Origin: Ricordea florida
Lineage: Eukaryota > Cnidaria > Anthozoa > Corallimorpharia > Ricordeidae
NCBI GenBank assembly: GCA_949710005.1
Contig: OX453277.1
Coordinates: 2,955,001 to 3,019,000, forward strand
Direction: 5' to 3'
Length of the DNA: 64,000 nt
The translations under genes and the position numbers were made by a program. Of the stretch, positions 1-11,100 are shown piece by piece (position 1 is the stretch's first letter; each line of letters begins with the position of its first letter). Below the pieces are notes generated by a model that was not told where the DNA came from, did no database searches, and was given only the letters and a program-made list of their open reading frames with translations.

Positions 1-1764
1 ATCTTTGCTGGGTTGCAAACGTAACATTTCTTAGAAAAACCGTAGTCAAAACACTGCTTTCTAGGAAAATCCGTATATCCGGAAATTCTAGGAAATATGC
101 CTTATTCCAAAATGGCCGCCTTTTATATATTCTTTTGTTTTTATTTAAATTAGGCCTTGATGCTTCGTTCAAGGTTAAATATCCTTTGAATTTTAGCTTG
201 AGAACGAGGCATCAAGGGATAATTTAAATAAAAAATAATAATATTTAGATGTCCGCAATATGAAGTAAGGTGTATGAAATCAACTACACTGAACCCGAGA
301 CTAATGAATCAGCTGCAAAAGGGTTTTATTGCTTTATCTGTTCAAAAGAGGAAGAGAATTCAAAAGGCATTACAGTGTGTACTGACCATTTAATAGAAAC
401 GATCTGTAATGTTTTCAGTTAGACATTCGTTATGGTCTATTTCCTTAGCCTTTAATGTTAATTTCACCACTGAATCCACAGGCGACCAAAGCTCCCAACG
501 GTGATATGTATGAAAATGCAATAGTATTGTTTTTAAGTCAAGGGAAGTTTAATCCTATCCTATAAAACCGACTTCTAGTAACGTGTTTCTGTGAGCTATC
601 CTATTTTCTTCTATGTGTTTTCATGCTTCAAATCGAGATCTTGGGCCGCCTGTGCTGAATCTCGTAGTGTGCGCACTCGCCAAAGTACGCGTTCTAGCTC
701 ACTATTCAATCAATTTATTGCTTTCAGTTGAATCTTAGGCTCATAGCTTTAGCTTTCCTTCGTCATTTACGAGAGTTCTAAATTTTGATCTTGGGGCAAC
801 CCATTTACCAGTTACCAATGCCAGTTAATCTATCGTTTCCGGCTACAATTGTTTTCAATAAAATGTCAATAAATTGTTCAGTTCTCACTGACCTTGCAAA
901 AAGTAAAAACCTACAGTAGTTAATATATGGGTCAATGTGTTGCGTTATCTTTTGAATTTTTTTTATGATCTGCATCCAGGATATATTCAAAATTCTGTTC
1001 TCTTGGTATATTCTATACCTTATACAGTCAATGCGCTTTGGTTATATATAAACCGAATTATTTGCTACAACAAATAAATAACCACAAAATATATAGGCAT
1101 TTGCAAATTATTACCTAATCAATGGTGGCTGAGATCAATTCAACATTCATTGCTGAAATGTTCATATTTCAGCGTTTAAAACAAAGTGAATATTGAACTT
1201 GTACACGGTGGTGTGGTTGTTAGCGTGTCGGACTACCGAATAGAACTGGGTCCGGCCGGTTCGAGGCCCGGTGATGGCACTGTGTTGTTTCCTTAGACAC
1301 TGAGAACTTAACTCCACACTGCTCTCTCCACTGTCCGAGGTTTATAAATGGGTAGCGACAACACCATGCTGGAGTAACACTGTGTTGGACTGACATCCCA
1401 TCCAGGTGTGGGTAACAATATTCCCAGGTACTGAAACCGGGATAACCCCTGCCACGCGTGCTTTAATGCTTGAGTGCGCCCTTACCTTGAGGTACAATGT
1501 TTTTTTTTTCTAATTAAGATATAACTACTTATTAATAGTTGGTTGAGAGCCCAAAACCACTCTTATGGCGAAATGGAGAAACGTTTCTCAACGACGTCGA
1601 CCTTTTCATGTGGCAAAACTGATGGGGACAATATAATAGGCCTTGTTTTTCTCCGTGAAGTTCCTTCACAAACTTGAGAGTGTCTGACATCGGGACATTC
1701 TACTACAATGAATGCGATTTCAGAACCTGAACTGTGCCAGAGTTAAAAATATGTTCGAAGTACT
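1..1764. repeat. Downstream flank of NLR gene A, copy 1 of the duplicated unit
   Basis: Non-coding. Bases 1-1000 match 4806-6010 almost throughout, and match 9655-10310 more weakly, so this is the inter-gene part of a tandemly duplicated ~4.8 kb unit. It contains a tRNA-derived SINE at about 1205-1512. Copies differ by small indels. Copy 2 has about 110 bases extra near 5820-5930 and lacks about 190 bases present here between roughly 1432 and 1632. The short open frames in it have no coding character. Confidence 0.8.
1205..1512 (+). mobile_element. tRNA-derived SINE
   Basis: The head looks like a tRNA: an A-box-like stretch (GTGTGGTTGTTAGCGTG) and a B box (CGGTTCGAGGCCCGG) about 35 bases later, the internal Pol III promoter. 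A body of about 230 bases follows, ending in a run of T at 1500-1509. The same element sits at the same place in the second unit (6204-6440), so it inserted before the duplication. The exact left end is uncertain. Confidence 0.75.
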
Positions 1765-4550
1765 CTACTTTTGGCTTGTGATCGCCACAATACTTTTCAC
1801 TTCAGGATAACGCTTCAGAAAACCGACTATTTCTTTCTTGTTTGGTAGATCATCTATTCTCAGTCCCAAATCTTTGCACCAACAGTTTAGTGATTTTATC
1901 ATCACCGTTTTGGCCTCTTCACTTTCTTCTTTGGCGTCGTGTAAAAGAGCCTTCTCAGTTTCCACCATCATTTTCCTCCGGTTTGAATCTTGATAACAAA
2001 TCTCCTCTGCCCTTTGAAGAACTTTGGCTGCCTCTACAAAATTCTTTTTCTTTCGATGAAGCGTTCCAAGGTTTTTCAAAATCAATACACAATCCTGGTG
2101 ATCTGCTTCGCCGATGGTTTTGAAGACTTCCAAGGCTTCTTCATAATGTTCTTGGGCTTCGTCCAACTCGTTGCAAAAAAAGTGCAAGTCTGCAAGTTTT
2201 TTAAGAGCTTGAGCAGTCATTGGATGATTGCCAAGACTTCGCTTAAACAGTTTCAAAGATTTGTTAAATAACTCTTTGGCTTTTGCATTACTACTTCTCG
2301 TGGCGCGTCTCCCTGCGAATAAAAGTGTAGCTGCCGTTTCGGGGTGGTCTTGGGACAGTTTGTCCTTGCAAAGCTCTAATGCAATGTTTGTTTGTTCTTC
2401 CGTTTCAACTTTCATCGTTTCTCCTTTTATAGCAAGAAAGTCTGCATAGAAATTTCGAAACAACACTTCAGACAATGGATTTGTAGCAAAATCAGTATCA
2501 TATTTAGAGAACATCTGCTCGGCTGACAAAATGCATTCCTCGTACCTCTCTTTTTTTCCTTCCAATTTGCTTGTAACGTCAGCGAGGAGACACAACAGTT
2601 CAACTTGATGAAAAGGACGCTGAGCCTTGGCCAACTTCTTAAAGCTTTCCAAAAATGATTTGTATGTTTTTAGAACAACACACTTTTCCAGATACATGCA
2701 TTTTTGTGCAAACTCAGTAAAGAACTCCTCAGTGGTTTCTGGATCATGGACATAGTTTTGAACAAAATACTCAAAATTGTGCCTGTCCTCATTGAAGGAC
2801 TTGAATGCCTGTCTACAACTGTCCTTGCCCCAGTATTGTGCAGTATTTTTAGAGATGCAAGTCATGAAATAAGAACTAGCAAGCCTTTTACCATCACTTA
2901 GAAGCTCAGCATAGCGCCTTTGTCCCATTTTTTCTAAGCAATCCTGTACTAAGAGATGCATTTGATATCTGCGTGAGTTCACATAGTCTCCACCGATGAC
3001 CTGTTCAATCAGCGAACGGCTTTTTAAGAAATGAAGGGTTTTTCCAGCTGGGATTTCTAGGTCTGGGCATGCTTTGAAAACAGCTTGCGCAGCGGTAGAC
3101 GTGAAAGATCCACGAAATATAGTGATAAGAACAAATGTTTTTCTTTGCTGTCACTTAGATAGTTAAGGGACGCCATAATCGTTCTCTCGACTGATTGCTG
3201 ATTTCCTGATCTCTGCACGTCAATAAGAGTGCCTGAAGGATCTTGTTTGAGTTGTTCTGTCAGTTTCTGTTCGGTGTAGGCAGACAACACAGAACCAGCG
3301 ATGCAAAGTGCAAGAGGGACGCAGCCACATAATTCAACCAAGGTATCAGGGTCAGAAACGTCTTGCGGATTGTCGACTTGTGAAAGTAGCACCTGCTTTG
3401 CTTTGTCTTTCGGTAGACAGTCTAATTTTATGTGACAAATATCCAAATCAGAACAGCTAAACTCTACTCGAGACGTGACAACGAACTTGATATTTTGTCT
3501 CGATTGCTTACGGATTTTTACTAGTAAGTTTATAAAACTATCTTTTTCTTCATCATTAAGAAGATCATCAGCATTGTCAAGAACGAAAACCACTTTTTCC
3601 TTTAGTCGTCCGCTCCAGTTCTGCAGCCAGTACTCCGGCATCTCAGGAGGCTGGTTACCTCCCTTTCCAGTCGCGAGGATCATTTCTATGGCTACATCGC
3701 TTGACGTGAATTTTGAAGCGATCGAGCAAAACAATACTCTTTTCTCACTCGAGGTTTCAGTAAATTCACGGGCAACCTTTTTGGCGACAGTTGTCTTGCC
3801 AAATCCTGGTCCTCCAGTTATCAGAACGACTCCTTTACCACAGAGCAGCGCTTCTTTAACTTGATTGACTTCATTTTCACGACCAAACACGCGCATGCCT
3901 TGATCAGGGATACAACTAGACATTTCATGTTCATCTCCACGCTCCATTTCGCTCCATGTTTCAAGATCCTTGTCGAGTCTTTGCTGGGTTGCATGATCTA
4001 TGGGATCGTTTTTCAAGCGCTGAATTTTCTTTTGAAAAGTTGTGATTTCAAGTGAGCTCAATGCTTGAGAAATCTTGTTCCAGTAATCCTCAAATTCCGT
4101 ATCAGAAATTCCTGTAGATCTGCTGTGACACAGTTTATTTCTGAAGTGTTTCACTGTGGCTATGTTAGCTTCAGGGCTTTCGTCATCCTCTGCAGGCAAA
4201 TCGTGCCATCCTGTTGAAGGAGCCTTCAAACTACAAATTTCCCGGAACAAAAGATGCAGGAGAGTGATGTCAAATGTTTGGGAATCTGGCGCTTTGCCTG
4301 ATGGAGGGAATAGCTTTTCCCATTGGCTCTCAAAAATCACCCCTCTCCTTTTTAGAGCTTCGAGCCTCGGCTTGTGATTGTTTAGGGCATCTTTCAATCT
4401 TTCAGGCGGATGGATGGTATCCAAAAATTTTCTCAATGTGTCCGTTCCACCGTCAATTAATAATCTTGCAAGTTTTGTACCGTTTGTTTTCTCCTTGGAT
4501 GCACTCAGCTTCTGAGAGGAACTGGTAGGTGAGGATGATGACGCAGCCAT
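1765..4550 (-). pseudogene. HEPN-NB-ARC-TPR NLR-like gene A, one frameshift
   Basis: Paralogue of gene B (6612-9389), in tandem and the same orientation. The start chosen is the Met of MAASSSSPTS at 4550, shared by both copies; an in-frame extension to 4679 is open but differs between copies. The first part reads DZIP3-like HEPN (RNKLCH motif intact), then NB-ARC with Walker A GGPGFGKTTVAKK and Walker B VVFVLDNADD. The reading frame is then lost near 3137, where one base (a C in gene B) is missing after 'aaatg'; the first frame runs to a stop at 3057. The C-terminal half continues in another frame from before 2982 to the stop at 1765 and keeps the winged-helix MHLL motif and TPR-like helices. 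Gene A has five residues (IQRLK) after the HEPN domain that B lacks. It is a single exon like B. Either a young pseudogene or a sequencing/assembly indel; the rest is well conserved, so decay is recent at most. Confidence 0.8.
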
Positions 4551-6611
4551 TTTGTCTTTTAGACTCCTGTTCGTTTGGGGAATGCCTTTGGGCACATTCC
4601 AGTACGGTATTATGAGAAAGACTAACCAAAGATCAAACATTAAATTCCTAAGACGATGACTTTGACAACATGATTCCAAGTGGATAAATTCCTCAAGGGT
4701 AATATTGCAGTATCTTTATCAGTTATCTTCGCATGCACCAATAGCAGCTTCAGGTGAGAGCGAGCGGCTATATTCTTTACTACTATCCAGCTCGTCAAAC
4801 AGGATCATGTTTGCTGGGTTGCCAACGTAACATTTCTTAGAAAAACCGTAGTCAAAACACTGCTTTCTAGGAAAATCTGCATATCCGGAAATTCTAGGAA
4901 ATATGCCTTATTCCAAAATGGCCGCTTTATATATAATTTTTTGTTTTTATTTTAATTAGACCTTGATGCCTCCGTCGTTGAAGGTAAAATATTCTTTTGA
5001 ATTTTAACTTGAGAACAAGGCATGAAGGGATAATTTGAATAAAAACACATGAAAAAGACAGAGTCACATTGTATAGTGAAGCAAACATCACAATAGTACA
5101 GGACTGCATGTTTAGAAGTTTTTAAAAGGATAGCTTCAACAAATAAACAGATTAAAATGATAAAGCCACCCTGTAGGGTATAGTAACACAAACTGCACAA
5201 GAGCACAGTACTCTGAACCTGCGACCAATGAATCAGCGCCAAAAGGGTTTTATTGCTTTATCTGTTCAAGAAAGGAAGAGAATTCAAAAGGCATTACAGT
5301 GTATACCGACCATTTAATAGAAACGATCTGTAATGTTTTCAGTTAGACATTCGTTATGGTCTATTTCCTTAGCCTTTAATGTTAATTTCACCACTGAATC
5401 CACAGGCGATCTGAGCTCCTAACGGTGATATGTATGAAAATGCAATGGTATTGTTTTTAAGTCGAGGGAAGTTTAATCCTATCCTATAAAACCGACTTCT
5501 AGTAACGTGTTTCTGTGAGCTATCCTCAGTTTTCCTCTATGTGTTTTCATGCTTGAAATCGAGATCTTGGGCCGCCTGTGCTGAATCTCATGGTGTGCGC
5601 ACTTGCCAAAGTACGCGTTTTGGCTCACTGTTCAACCAATTTATTGCTTTCAGTTGAATTTTAGGCTCATAGCTTTAGTTTTCCTTCGTCATTTACAAGA
5701 GTTCTAAATTTTGATCTTGGGGCAACCCATTTACCAGTTACCAATGCCAGTTAATCTATCGTTTCACTACAATTGTTTTCAATAAAATGTCAATTAATTG
5801 TTTCTCACTGACCCTGGATAAAGCCACATGGAACTTATTGAAACTTGTACAGAGGTCATTTGATGGGTAAAAGAGCAAACAGGAAAATTATATTTTGTAT
5901 GGGATTTTATGAAGTGGTTTAATAAACTAAAATGAAAACCTACAGTAGTTACTATATATAGTTCAATGTGAGGCGTTACTTGTTCAATTTTTTTATGATC
6001 TGCATCCTGGATATATTCAAAATTCTGTTCTCTTGATATATTCTATACCTTATACAGTCAATGTGCTGTGGTTATATATGAACCGAAATATTAGCTACAA
6101 CAAATAAATAGCAATATATAGGAATTTGCAAATAATTACCCAATCAATGGTGGCAGAGATCAATTCTTCATTCATTGCTGAAATGTGAATATCAAACTTG
6201 TACACGGTTGTGTGGGTGTTAGCGTATCGGACTACCGAGTAGAACTGGGTCATGCCGGTTCGAGGGCCGGTGATGGCACTGTGTTGTTTCCTTAGACACT
6301 GAGAACTTAACTCCACACTGCTCTCTCCACCGTCCGAGGTTTATAAATGGGTAGCGACAACACCATTCTGGGGTCAGTAACACTGTGTTGGACTAGCATC
6401 CCATCCAGGTGTGGGTAACAATTCCCCCAGGCACTGACTATAATAGGCCTTGTTTTTCTCCTTGAGATTCGTTCACAAAGAGATTGTCTGACACCTAAAA
6501 CGGGGCTTGCTACCAAACTGAATGCGATTTCAGAACCTGAACTGTCAGAATTAAAAATAAATTCGAAGTATCCTACTTCCGGATTGGGGCCCCCTTACTT
6601 TACAGTTTTTT
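4551..6611. repeat. Promoter side of gene A plus copy 2 of the duplicated flank
   Basis: Bases 4551-4805 correspond to 9390-9655 upstream of gene B and should hold the gene A promoter; no clear TATA box was seen. Bases 4806-6200 are copy 2 of the inter-gene flank (compare 1-1200), with a different ~190 base stretch at 5040-5230 and an insertion near 5820-5930. A SINE follows at 6204-6440. I see no gene here. Confidence 0.75.
6204..6440 (+). mobile_element. tRNA-derived SINE, truncated copy in unit 2
   Basis: Same element as 1205-1512, at the equivalent site. The B box reads CCGGTTCGAGGGCCGG. The 3' part including the T-run is missing: after GTAACAATTCCCCCAGGCACTG the sequence jumps to the stretch that precedes the gene B stop, so the tail was lost by deletion after duplication. 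Confidence 0.7.
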
Positions 6612-9389
6612 TCAGTCCTGGATATAGGTACTTTTCAGTTCTGGATAACGGTCCAGAAACTCTCTTATCTCTTTCCTTTTTGGTAGATCATCTACTGTCA
6701 ATTTCAAATCTTTGCACCAACAGTTTAATGTTTCTTGCATCACCATTTTGGCCTGGTCACGTTCTCCTTTGTCATCGTGTAAAAGAGCCTTCTCAGTTTT
6801 CACCATTATTTTCCATTTGTTTGAATCTTGATAACAAATCTCCTCTGCCCTTTGAAGAACTTCGGTTGCCTCTTTAAAATTCTTTTTCTTTCGATAAAGC
6901 GCTCCAAGGTTTTTCAAAATCAATACACAATCCAGGTGATCTGCTTCGCCGATGGTTTTGAAGACTTTCAAGGCTTCTTTATAACGTTTTTGGGCTGTGT
7001 CCAACTCGTTGCAAAAAAAGTGCACGTCTGCAAGTTTTTTAAGAGCTTGAGCAGTCATTGGATGATTGCCAAGCCTTTGCTTAAACATTTCCAAAGATTT
7101 GTTGAATAACTCTTTGGCTTTTGTGTTACTGCTTCTCTTAGCGCGTTCCCCTGCGAATAAAAGTGTAGCTGCCGTTTCGGGATGGTCTTTCGACAGTTTT
7201 TCCTTGCAAAGCTTCAATGCAATGTTTGTTTGTTCTTCCGCTTCAACTTTCATCTTCATTCCTTTTCTCGTAAGAAATGCTGCATAGAAATTTCGAAATA
7301 ACACTTCGGACAATGGATTCGTAGCAAAATCAGTACCATATTCAGACAACAATTGCTTGGCTGACAAAATACATTCCTCGTACCCCTCTTTTTTTCCTTC
7401 CAATGTGTTTGTAACGTCGGCAAGAAGACACAACAGTTCAACTTGATGAACAGGACGCTGAGCCTTAGCCAGCATCATAAAGCTTTCCAAAAATGATTTG
7501 TATGCTTTTGGAACAACACACTTTTCCAGATACATGCATTTTTGTGCAAGGTTGTTCAGGAATACTTTAGTAATTTCTCGGTCTTGTAGGTTCTCGTAGT
7601 GAACATAGTTTTGAAGAAAATACTCAAAATTGTGCCTGTCCTCGTTAAATGACTTGATTGCCTGTCCACAAGTGTCCTTGCCCCAGTATTGTGCAGTATT
7701 TTCAGAGATGCAAGTCATGAAGTAAGAACTAGCAAGCCTTTTACCATCACTCAGAAGCTCAGCATAGCGCTTTTGTCCCATTTTTTCTAAGCAATCCTGC
7801 ACTAGTAGATGCATTTGATATCTGCGTGAGTTCACATCGTCTCCACTGCTGACCTGTTCAATCAGCGAACGGCTTTTTAAGAAATGAAGGGTTTCTTCAG
7901 CTGGGATTTCAAGGTCTGGGCATGCTTTGAAAACAGCTTGCGCAGCGGTAGACGTGAAAGATCCACGAAATACAGTGATAAGAACCGATGCTTTTTCTTT
8001 GCTGTTACTTAGAGACTTAAGGGACGCCATGATTGTTCTCTCGACTGATTGCTGATTTTCTGGTCTCTGCTCGTCAATAAGAGTGCCTGACGGATCTTGT
8101 TTGAGTTGCTCTATCAGTCTCTGTTCGGTGTAGTCAGACAGCAAAGAACCAGCGATGCAAAGTGCTAGAGGGACGCAGCCACATAATTCAACCAAGGTAT
8201 CAGGGTCTGAAACGTGTTTCGGATTGTCGACTCGTGATAGTAGCACCTGCTTCGCCTTGTCTTTCAGTAAACAGTCTATCGTTATGTGAAAAATATCCAA
8301 ATCAGAATGGCTAAACTCTACTCGAGACGTGACAACGAACTTGATATTTTGTCGCGATTGCTTTCGCATTTCTATTAGTAAGTTTAAAAACCTACCGCGT
8401 TCTTGACCATTTAGAACATCATCAGCATTGTCAAGAACAAAAACCACTTTTTGCTGTAGTCGTCCGCTCCAGTGCCGCAGCCAGTACTCCGGCATCTCCG
8501 GAGGCTGGTTACCGCCCTTTCCAGTCGCGAGGATCATTTCTATGGCTACATCGCTTGACGTGAATTTTGAAGCGATCGAGCAAAACAATACTCTTTTCTC
8601 ACTCGAGGTTTCAGTAAATTCACGGGCAACCTTCTTGGCGACAGTCGTCTTTCCAAATCCTGGTCCTCCGGTTATCAGAACGACTCCTTTACCACAGAGC
8701 AGCGCTTCTTTAACTTGATTGACTTCATTTTCACGACCAAACACGCGCATGCCTTGATCAGGGATACAACTAGACATTTCATGTTCATCTCCACGCTCCA
8801 TTTCGCTCCATGTTTCAAGATCCTTGTCGAGTCTTTGCTGGGTTGCAGGATCTATGGGATCGTTTTTCTTTTGAAAAGTTGTGATCTCAAGTGAGCTCAA
8901 TGCTTGGGAAATCTTGTTCCAGTAATCCTCAAATTCCGTATCAGAAATTCCTGTAGATCTGCTGTGACACAGTTTATTTCTGAAGTGTTTCACTGTGGCT
9001 ATGTTTGCTTCAGGGCTTTCGTCATCCTCTGCAGGCAAATCGTGCCATCCTGTAGAAGGCGCCTTCAAACTACAAATTTCCCGGAACAAAAGATGCAGGA
9101 GAGTGATGTCAAATGTTCGGGAATCTGGCGCTTCGTCTGATGGAGGGAATAGCTTTTCCCATTGGCTCTCAAAAATCACCCCTCTCCTTTTTAGAGCTTC
9201 GAGCCTCGGCTTGTGATTGTTTAGGGCATCTTTCAATCCTTCAGGCGGATGGATGGTATCCAAAAATTTTCTCAATGTGTCCGTTCCACCGTCAATTAAT
9301 AATCTTGTAAGTTTTGTACCGTTTGTTTTCTCCTTGGATGCACTCAGCTTCTGAGAGGAACTGGTAGGTGAGGATGATGACGCAGCCAT
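6612..9389 (-). CDS. HEPN-NB-ARC-TPR NLR-like protein B
   Basis: Intact intronless gene, 925 residues from the Met at 9389 (MAASSSSPTS, shared with gene A); an in-frame Met at 9473 would add 28 residues. Domains in order: DZIP3-like HEPN at about 25-170, with the HEPN Rx4H motif RNKLCH at 137-142; NB-ARC at about 218-520 with Walker A GGPGFGKTT (241-249), Walker B VVFVLDNADD (315-324), sensor-like TSR (354-356), GLPL-like GCVPLAL (404-410) and an MHD-like MHLLVQD (526-532); then a helical C-terminal half with TPR-like repeats, clearest at about 740-890. This is the layout of STAND/NLR proteins: N-terminal effector, nucleotide switch, repeat sensor. Role by family: cytosolic sensing with oligomerisation; many HEPN domains are ribonucleases. 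The ligand is unknown. Compared with gene A it lacks IQRLK after the HEPN domain. Function is inferred from domains only. Confidence 0.88.
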   Translation of the reverse strand: MAASSSSPTSSSQKLSASKEKTNGTKLTRLLIDGGTDTLRKFLDTIHPPEGLKDALNNHKPRLEALKRRGVIFESQWEKLFPPSDEAPDSRTFDITLLHLLFREICSLKAPSTGWHDLPAEDDESPEANIATVKHFRNKLCHSRSTGISDTEFEDYWNKISQALSSLEITTFQKKNDPIDPATQQRLDKDLETWSEMERGDEHEMSSCIPDQGMRVFGRENEVNQVKEALLCGKGVVLITGGPGFGKTTVAKKVAREFTETSSEKRVLFCSIASKFTSSDVAIEMILATGKGGNQPPEMPEYWLRHWSGRLQQKVVFVLDNADDVLNGQERGRFLNLLIEMRKQSRQNIKFVVTSRVEFSHSDLDIFHITIDCLLKDKAKQVLLSRVDNPKHVSDPDTLVELCGCVPLALCIAGSLLSDYTEQRLIEQLKQDPSGTLIDEQRPENQQSVERTIMASLKSLSNSKEKASVLITVFRGSFTSTAAQAVFKACPDLEIPAEETLHFLKSRSLIEQVSSGDDVNSRRYQMHLLVQDCLEKMGQKRYAELLSDGKRLASSYFMTCISENTAQYWGKDTCGQAIKSFNEDRHNFEYFLQNYVHYENLQDREITKVFLNNLAQKCMYLEKCVVPKAYKSFLESFMMLAKAQRPVHQVELLCLLADVTNTLEGKKEGYEECILSAKQLLSEYGTDFATNPLSEVLFRNFYAAFLTRKGMKMKVEAEEQTNIALKLCKEKLSKDHPETAATLLFAGERAKRSSNTKAKELFNKSLEMFKQRLGNHPMTAQALKKLADVHFFCNELDTAQKRYKEALKVFKTIGEADHLDCVLILKNLGALYRKKKNFKEATEVLQRAEEICYQDSNKWKIMVKTEKALLHDDKGERDQAKMVMQETLNCWCKDLKLTVDDLPKRKEIREFLDRYPELKSTYIQD

Positions 9390-10320
9390 TTTGTCTTTTA
9401 GACTCCTGTTCGTTTGTGGAATGCGTTTGGGCACACTCCAGTGCGCGACGGTATTATGAGAAAGACTAACCAAAGATCAAATATTAAATTCCTAAGACGT
9501 GACGACTTTAACAACTTGATTCCAAGCGGATAATTTACTCACGGAAAATATTACCGTACCTTATCCGTCTACATCGTATGCAGTAACATCGGCTTCTGAT
9601 GGAAGCAAGCGGTTATTTTCTTTACCGCGCTTGCCCAGCTCGTCAAACAGGTTTTGTGTGTCTAGGTGACAAGACGCAGTCAAAACATTGCTTTCTAGGA
9701 AAATATGCAATCCAGCAATTCTAGGAAATCAACAGTACGGAACCTGTGATGAATTATGGATATCATTTCATTAAAGTGGAACACAAGAAGCGGGTTTTAA
9801 TATTGCTTTCTCTATTGTGACAAATAAGAAGACGGATCTTTTGATAGATACACTTGAATCTGCAATGTTTTCGGTTAGACATTCGCAATGGTCTATTTCC
9901 TCAGCTTTGCTGAAGTGATGTTAATTTCACCACAGAATCCACAGGCGACCAGAGCTCCCGATTTGAAAGGTGATGTGTATGAAAATGCAATCATTGCATT
10001 TTCATACACATCACCTTTAAGTCGAGGGAATGATTCCTTTGCTTATACTGACATCTAGTGACGTGTTCCTGTGCGCTATCCTATATGTTCCTGAATGCTA
10101 TCCTATATGTTCCTGAATGCATTTTCATGTTTCAAACCGGAAACTTGGGCCACCTGTGCGAAATATTATGGTGTACGCAGTGACCGAAGCACTCGTTCTC
10201 GCTCAGTATTCAACCAATTTTTTACTTGGAAACTTAGGCTTAGCTTAGCTTTAGCATTCCTTCGTCATTCACAAGAGTTCACAAATTTGGTCCTAGTGCA
10301 ATCCATTTTATACTCTGCAG
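9390..10320. repeat. Gene B upstream region and third copy of the duplicated flank
   Basis: Bases 9390-9655 are the 5' side of gene B and match 4551-4805. From about 9655 to 10310 the sequence matches the flank at 1-800 and 4806-5720 more weakly than those two match each other, so this is the oldest or least homogenised copy. No NLR gene follows it. It carries a 53-base hairpin at 9966-10018 absent from the other copies. Confidence 0.7.
9966..10018. repeat. 53-base perfect fold-back palindrome
   Basis: Two 26-base arms that are exact reverse complements, separated by a single C. The left arm starts AAAGGTGATGTGTATG. In the two homologous flanks (near 500-535 and 5415-5460) only a left-arm-like sequence exists, so the right arm was created in this copy. 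Confidence 0.95.
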
Positions 10321-10424
10321 TGTTTCGAAAAACTGGCATTTTTGTAGGATTCCTGTGTTGGCTACAATAGTTTGGACGGTAATCGATTCCAAAAGTTCAG
10401 TGGCTGTCACGCGAGTTAAACATT

Positions 10425-10484
10425 ATTTAAGAAATAGAAAACATGTACCGTGTTTCTATCGAGTTATAGAAACACGAGTGAAAG

Positions 10485-10515
<31 letters not shown>

Positions 10516-10625
10516 GAGCCGTAGGCGAGTGTTTCCACAGCTTTTTCGAGTTCTCCCAAACTTTCACAAGTGTTTCTATAACTCAATAGAAACACGAAGA
10601 ACATGTTTTCTATTTCTTTTAGAAA
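10425..10625. mobile_element. Palindromic MITE (stem about 90 bases)
   Basis: Long imperfect inverted repeat: the left arm (GAAATAGAAAACATGTACC, then GTGTTTCTATCGAGTTATAG, then GTGAAAGTTTGGGAGAACGA) is mirrored on the right to about 10620. The central loop is GTGGGAACACGAGCCGTAGG. A further terminal-like segment (CGAGTTATAGAAACACG) recurs at 10737-10755, followed by CAATCAGCGCGCGTACT, a tail shared with the elements at 25.5 and 57.4 kb. No transposase is present, so it is non-autonomous. Confidence 0.7.
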
Positions 10626-10894
10626 ACACCGCGACGAAAAAAAGAAAAGCAACTTGTTAGCTTTGATTATCAAAATGTAAATTCTCTTTGCTCGCGTCAT
10701 CATTACGTCAACAGCTCGTGCTAGTTCTGTGTTTCTATCGAGTTATAGAAACACGATTTCTAACCAATCAGCGCGCGTACTTTCTTAGGACTGTTTTCTA
10801 ATGATTTGTATGTGACAGTTTTGTTTTGAAATTTGGGCTTAACAGAAAGCAGCAGTTGGAAATTAAAAAAACTCACCAGCCTCGACTGAAATAA

Positions 10895-11090
10895 TTCATG
10901 CAGTGTGAGCATTCTTTGGAAAGCTACTAAACTGTACCATACTTTGGTACTGTTTTACTATACTTTTTCATCTGTGGGTCAAACAAACAAACAAACCATG
11001 CAGTGTGACCATTCCTTGGAAAGCTACTGAACAGCACTGTAGTGTGGTACCTGACTGTTTGCTTTACTATACCGTTTTACTGGGAGGTAA
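10895..11090. repeat. About 108-base satellite unit, two degenerate copies
   Basis: Recognised by CATGCAGTGTGACCATTCC, then GGAAAGCTACTGAACAG, then a CTGTTT...TTTACTATAC stretch. The same unit occurs in tandem at 35565-35950 and 40400-40760. Confidence 0.7.
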
Positions 11091-11100
11091 TGCATAGCGG

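Noticed and set aside
6624..9216. Plus-strand open frames across the NLR genes
   Set aside because: They are shadows opposite a well-supported minus-strand coding region, and the same shadows recur in both duplicates.
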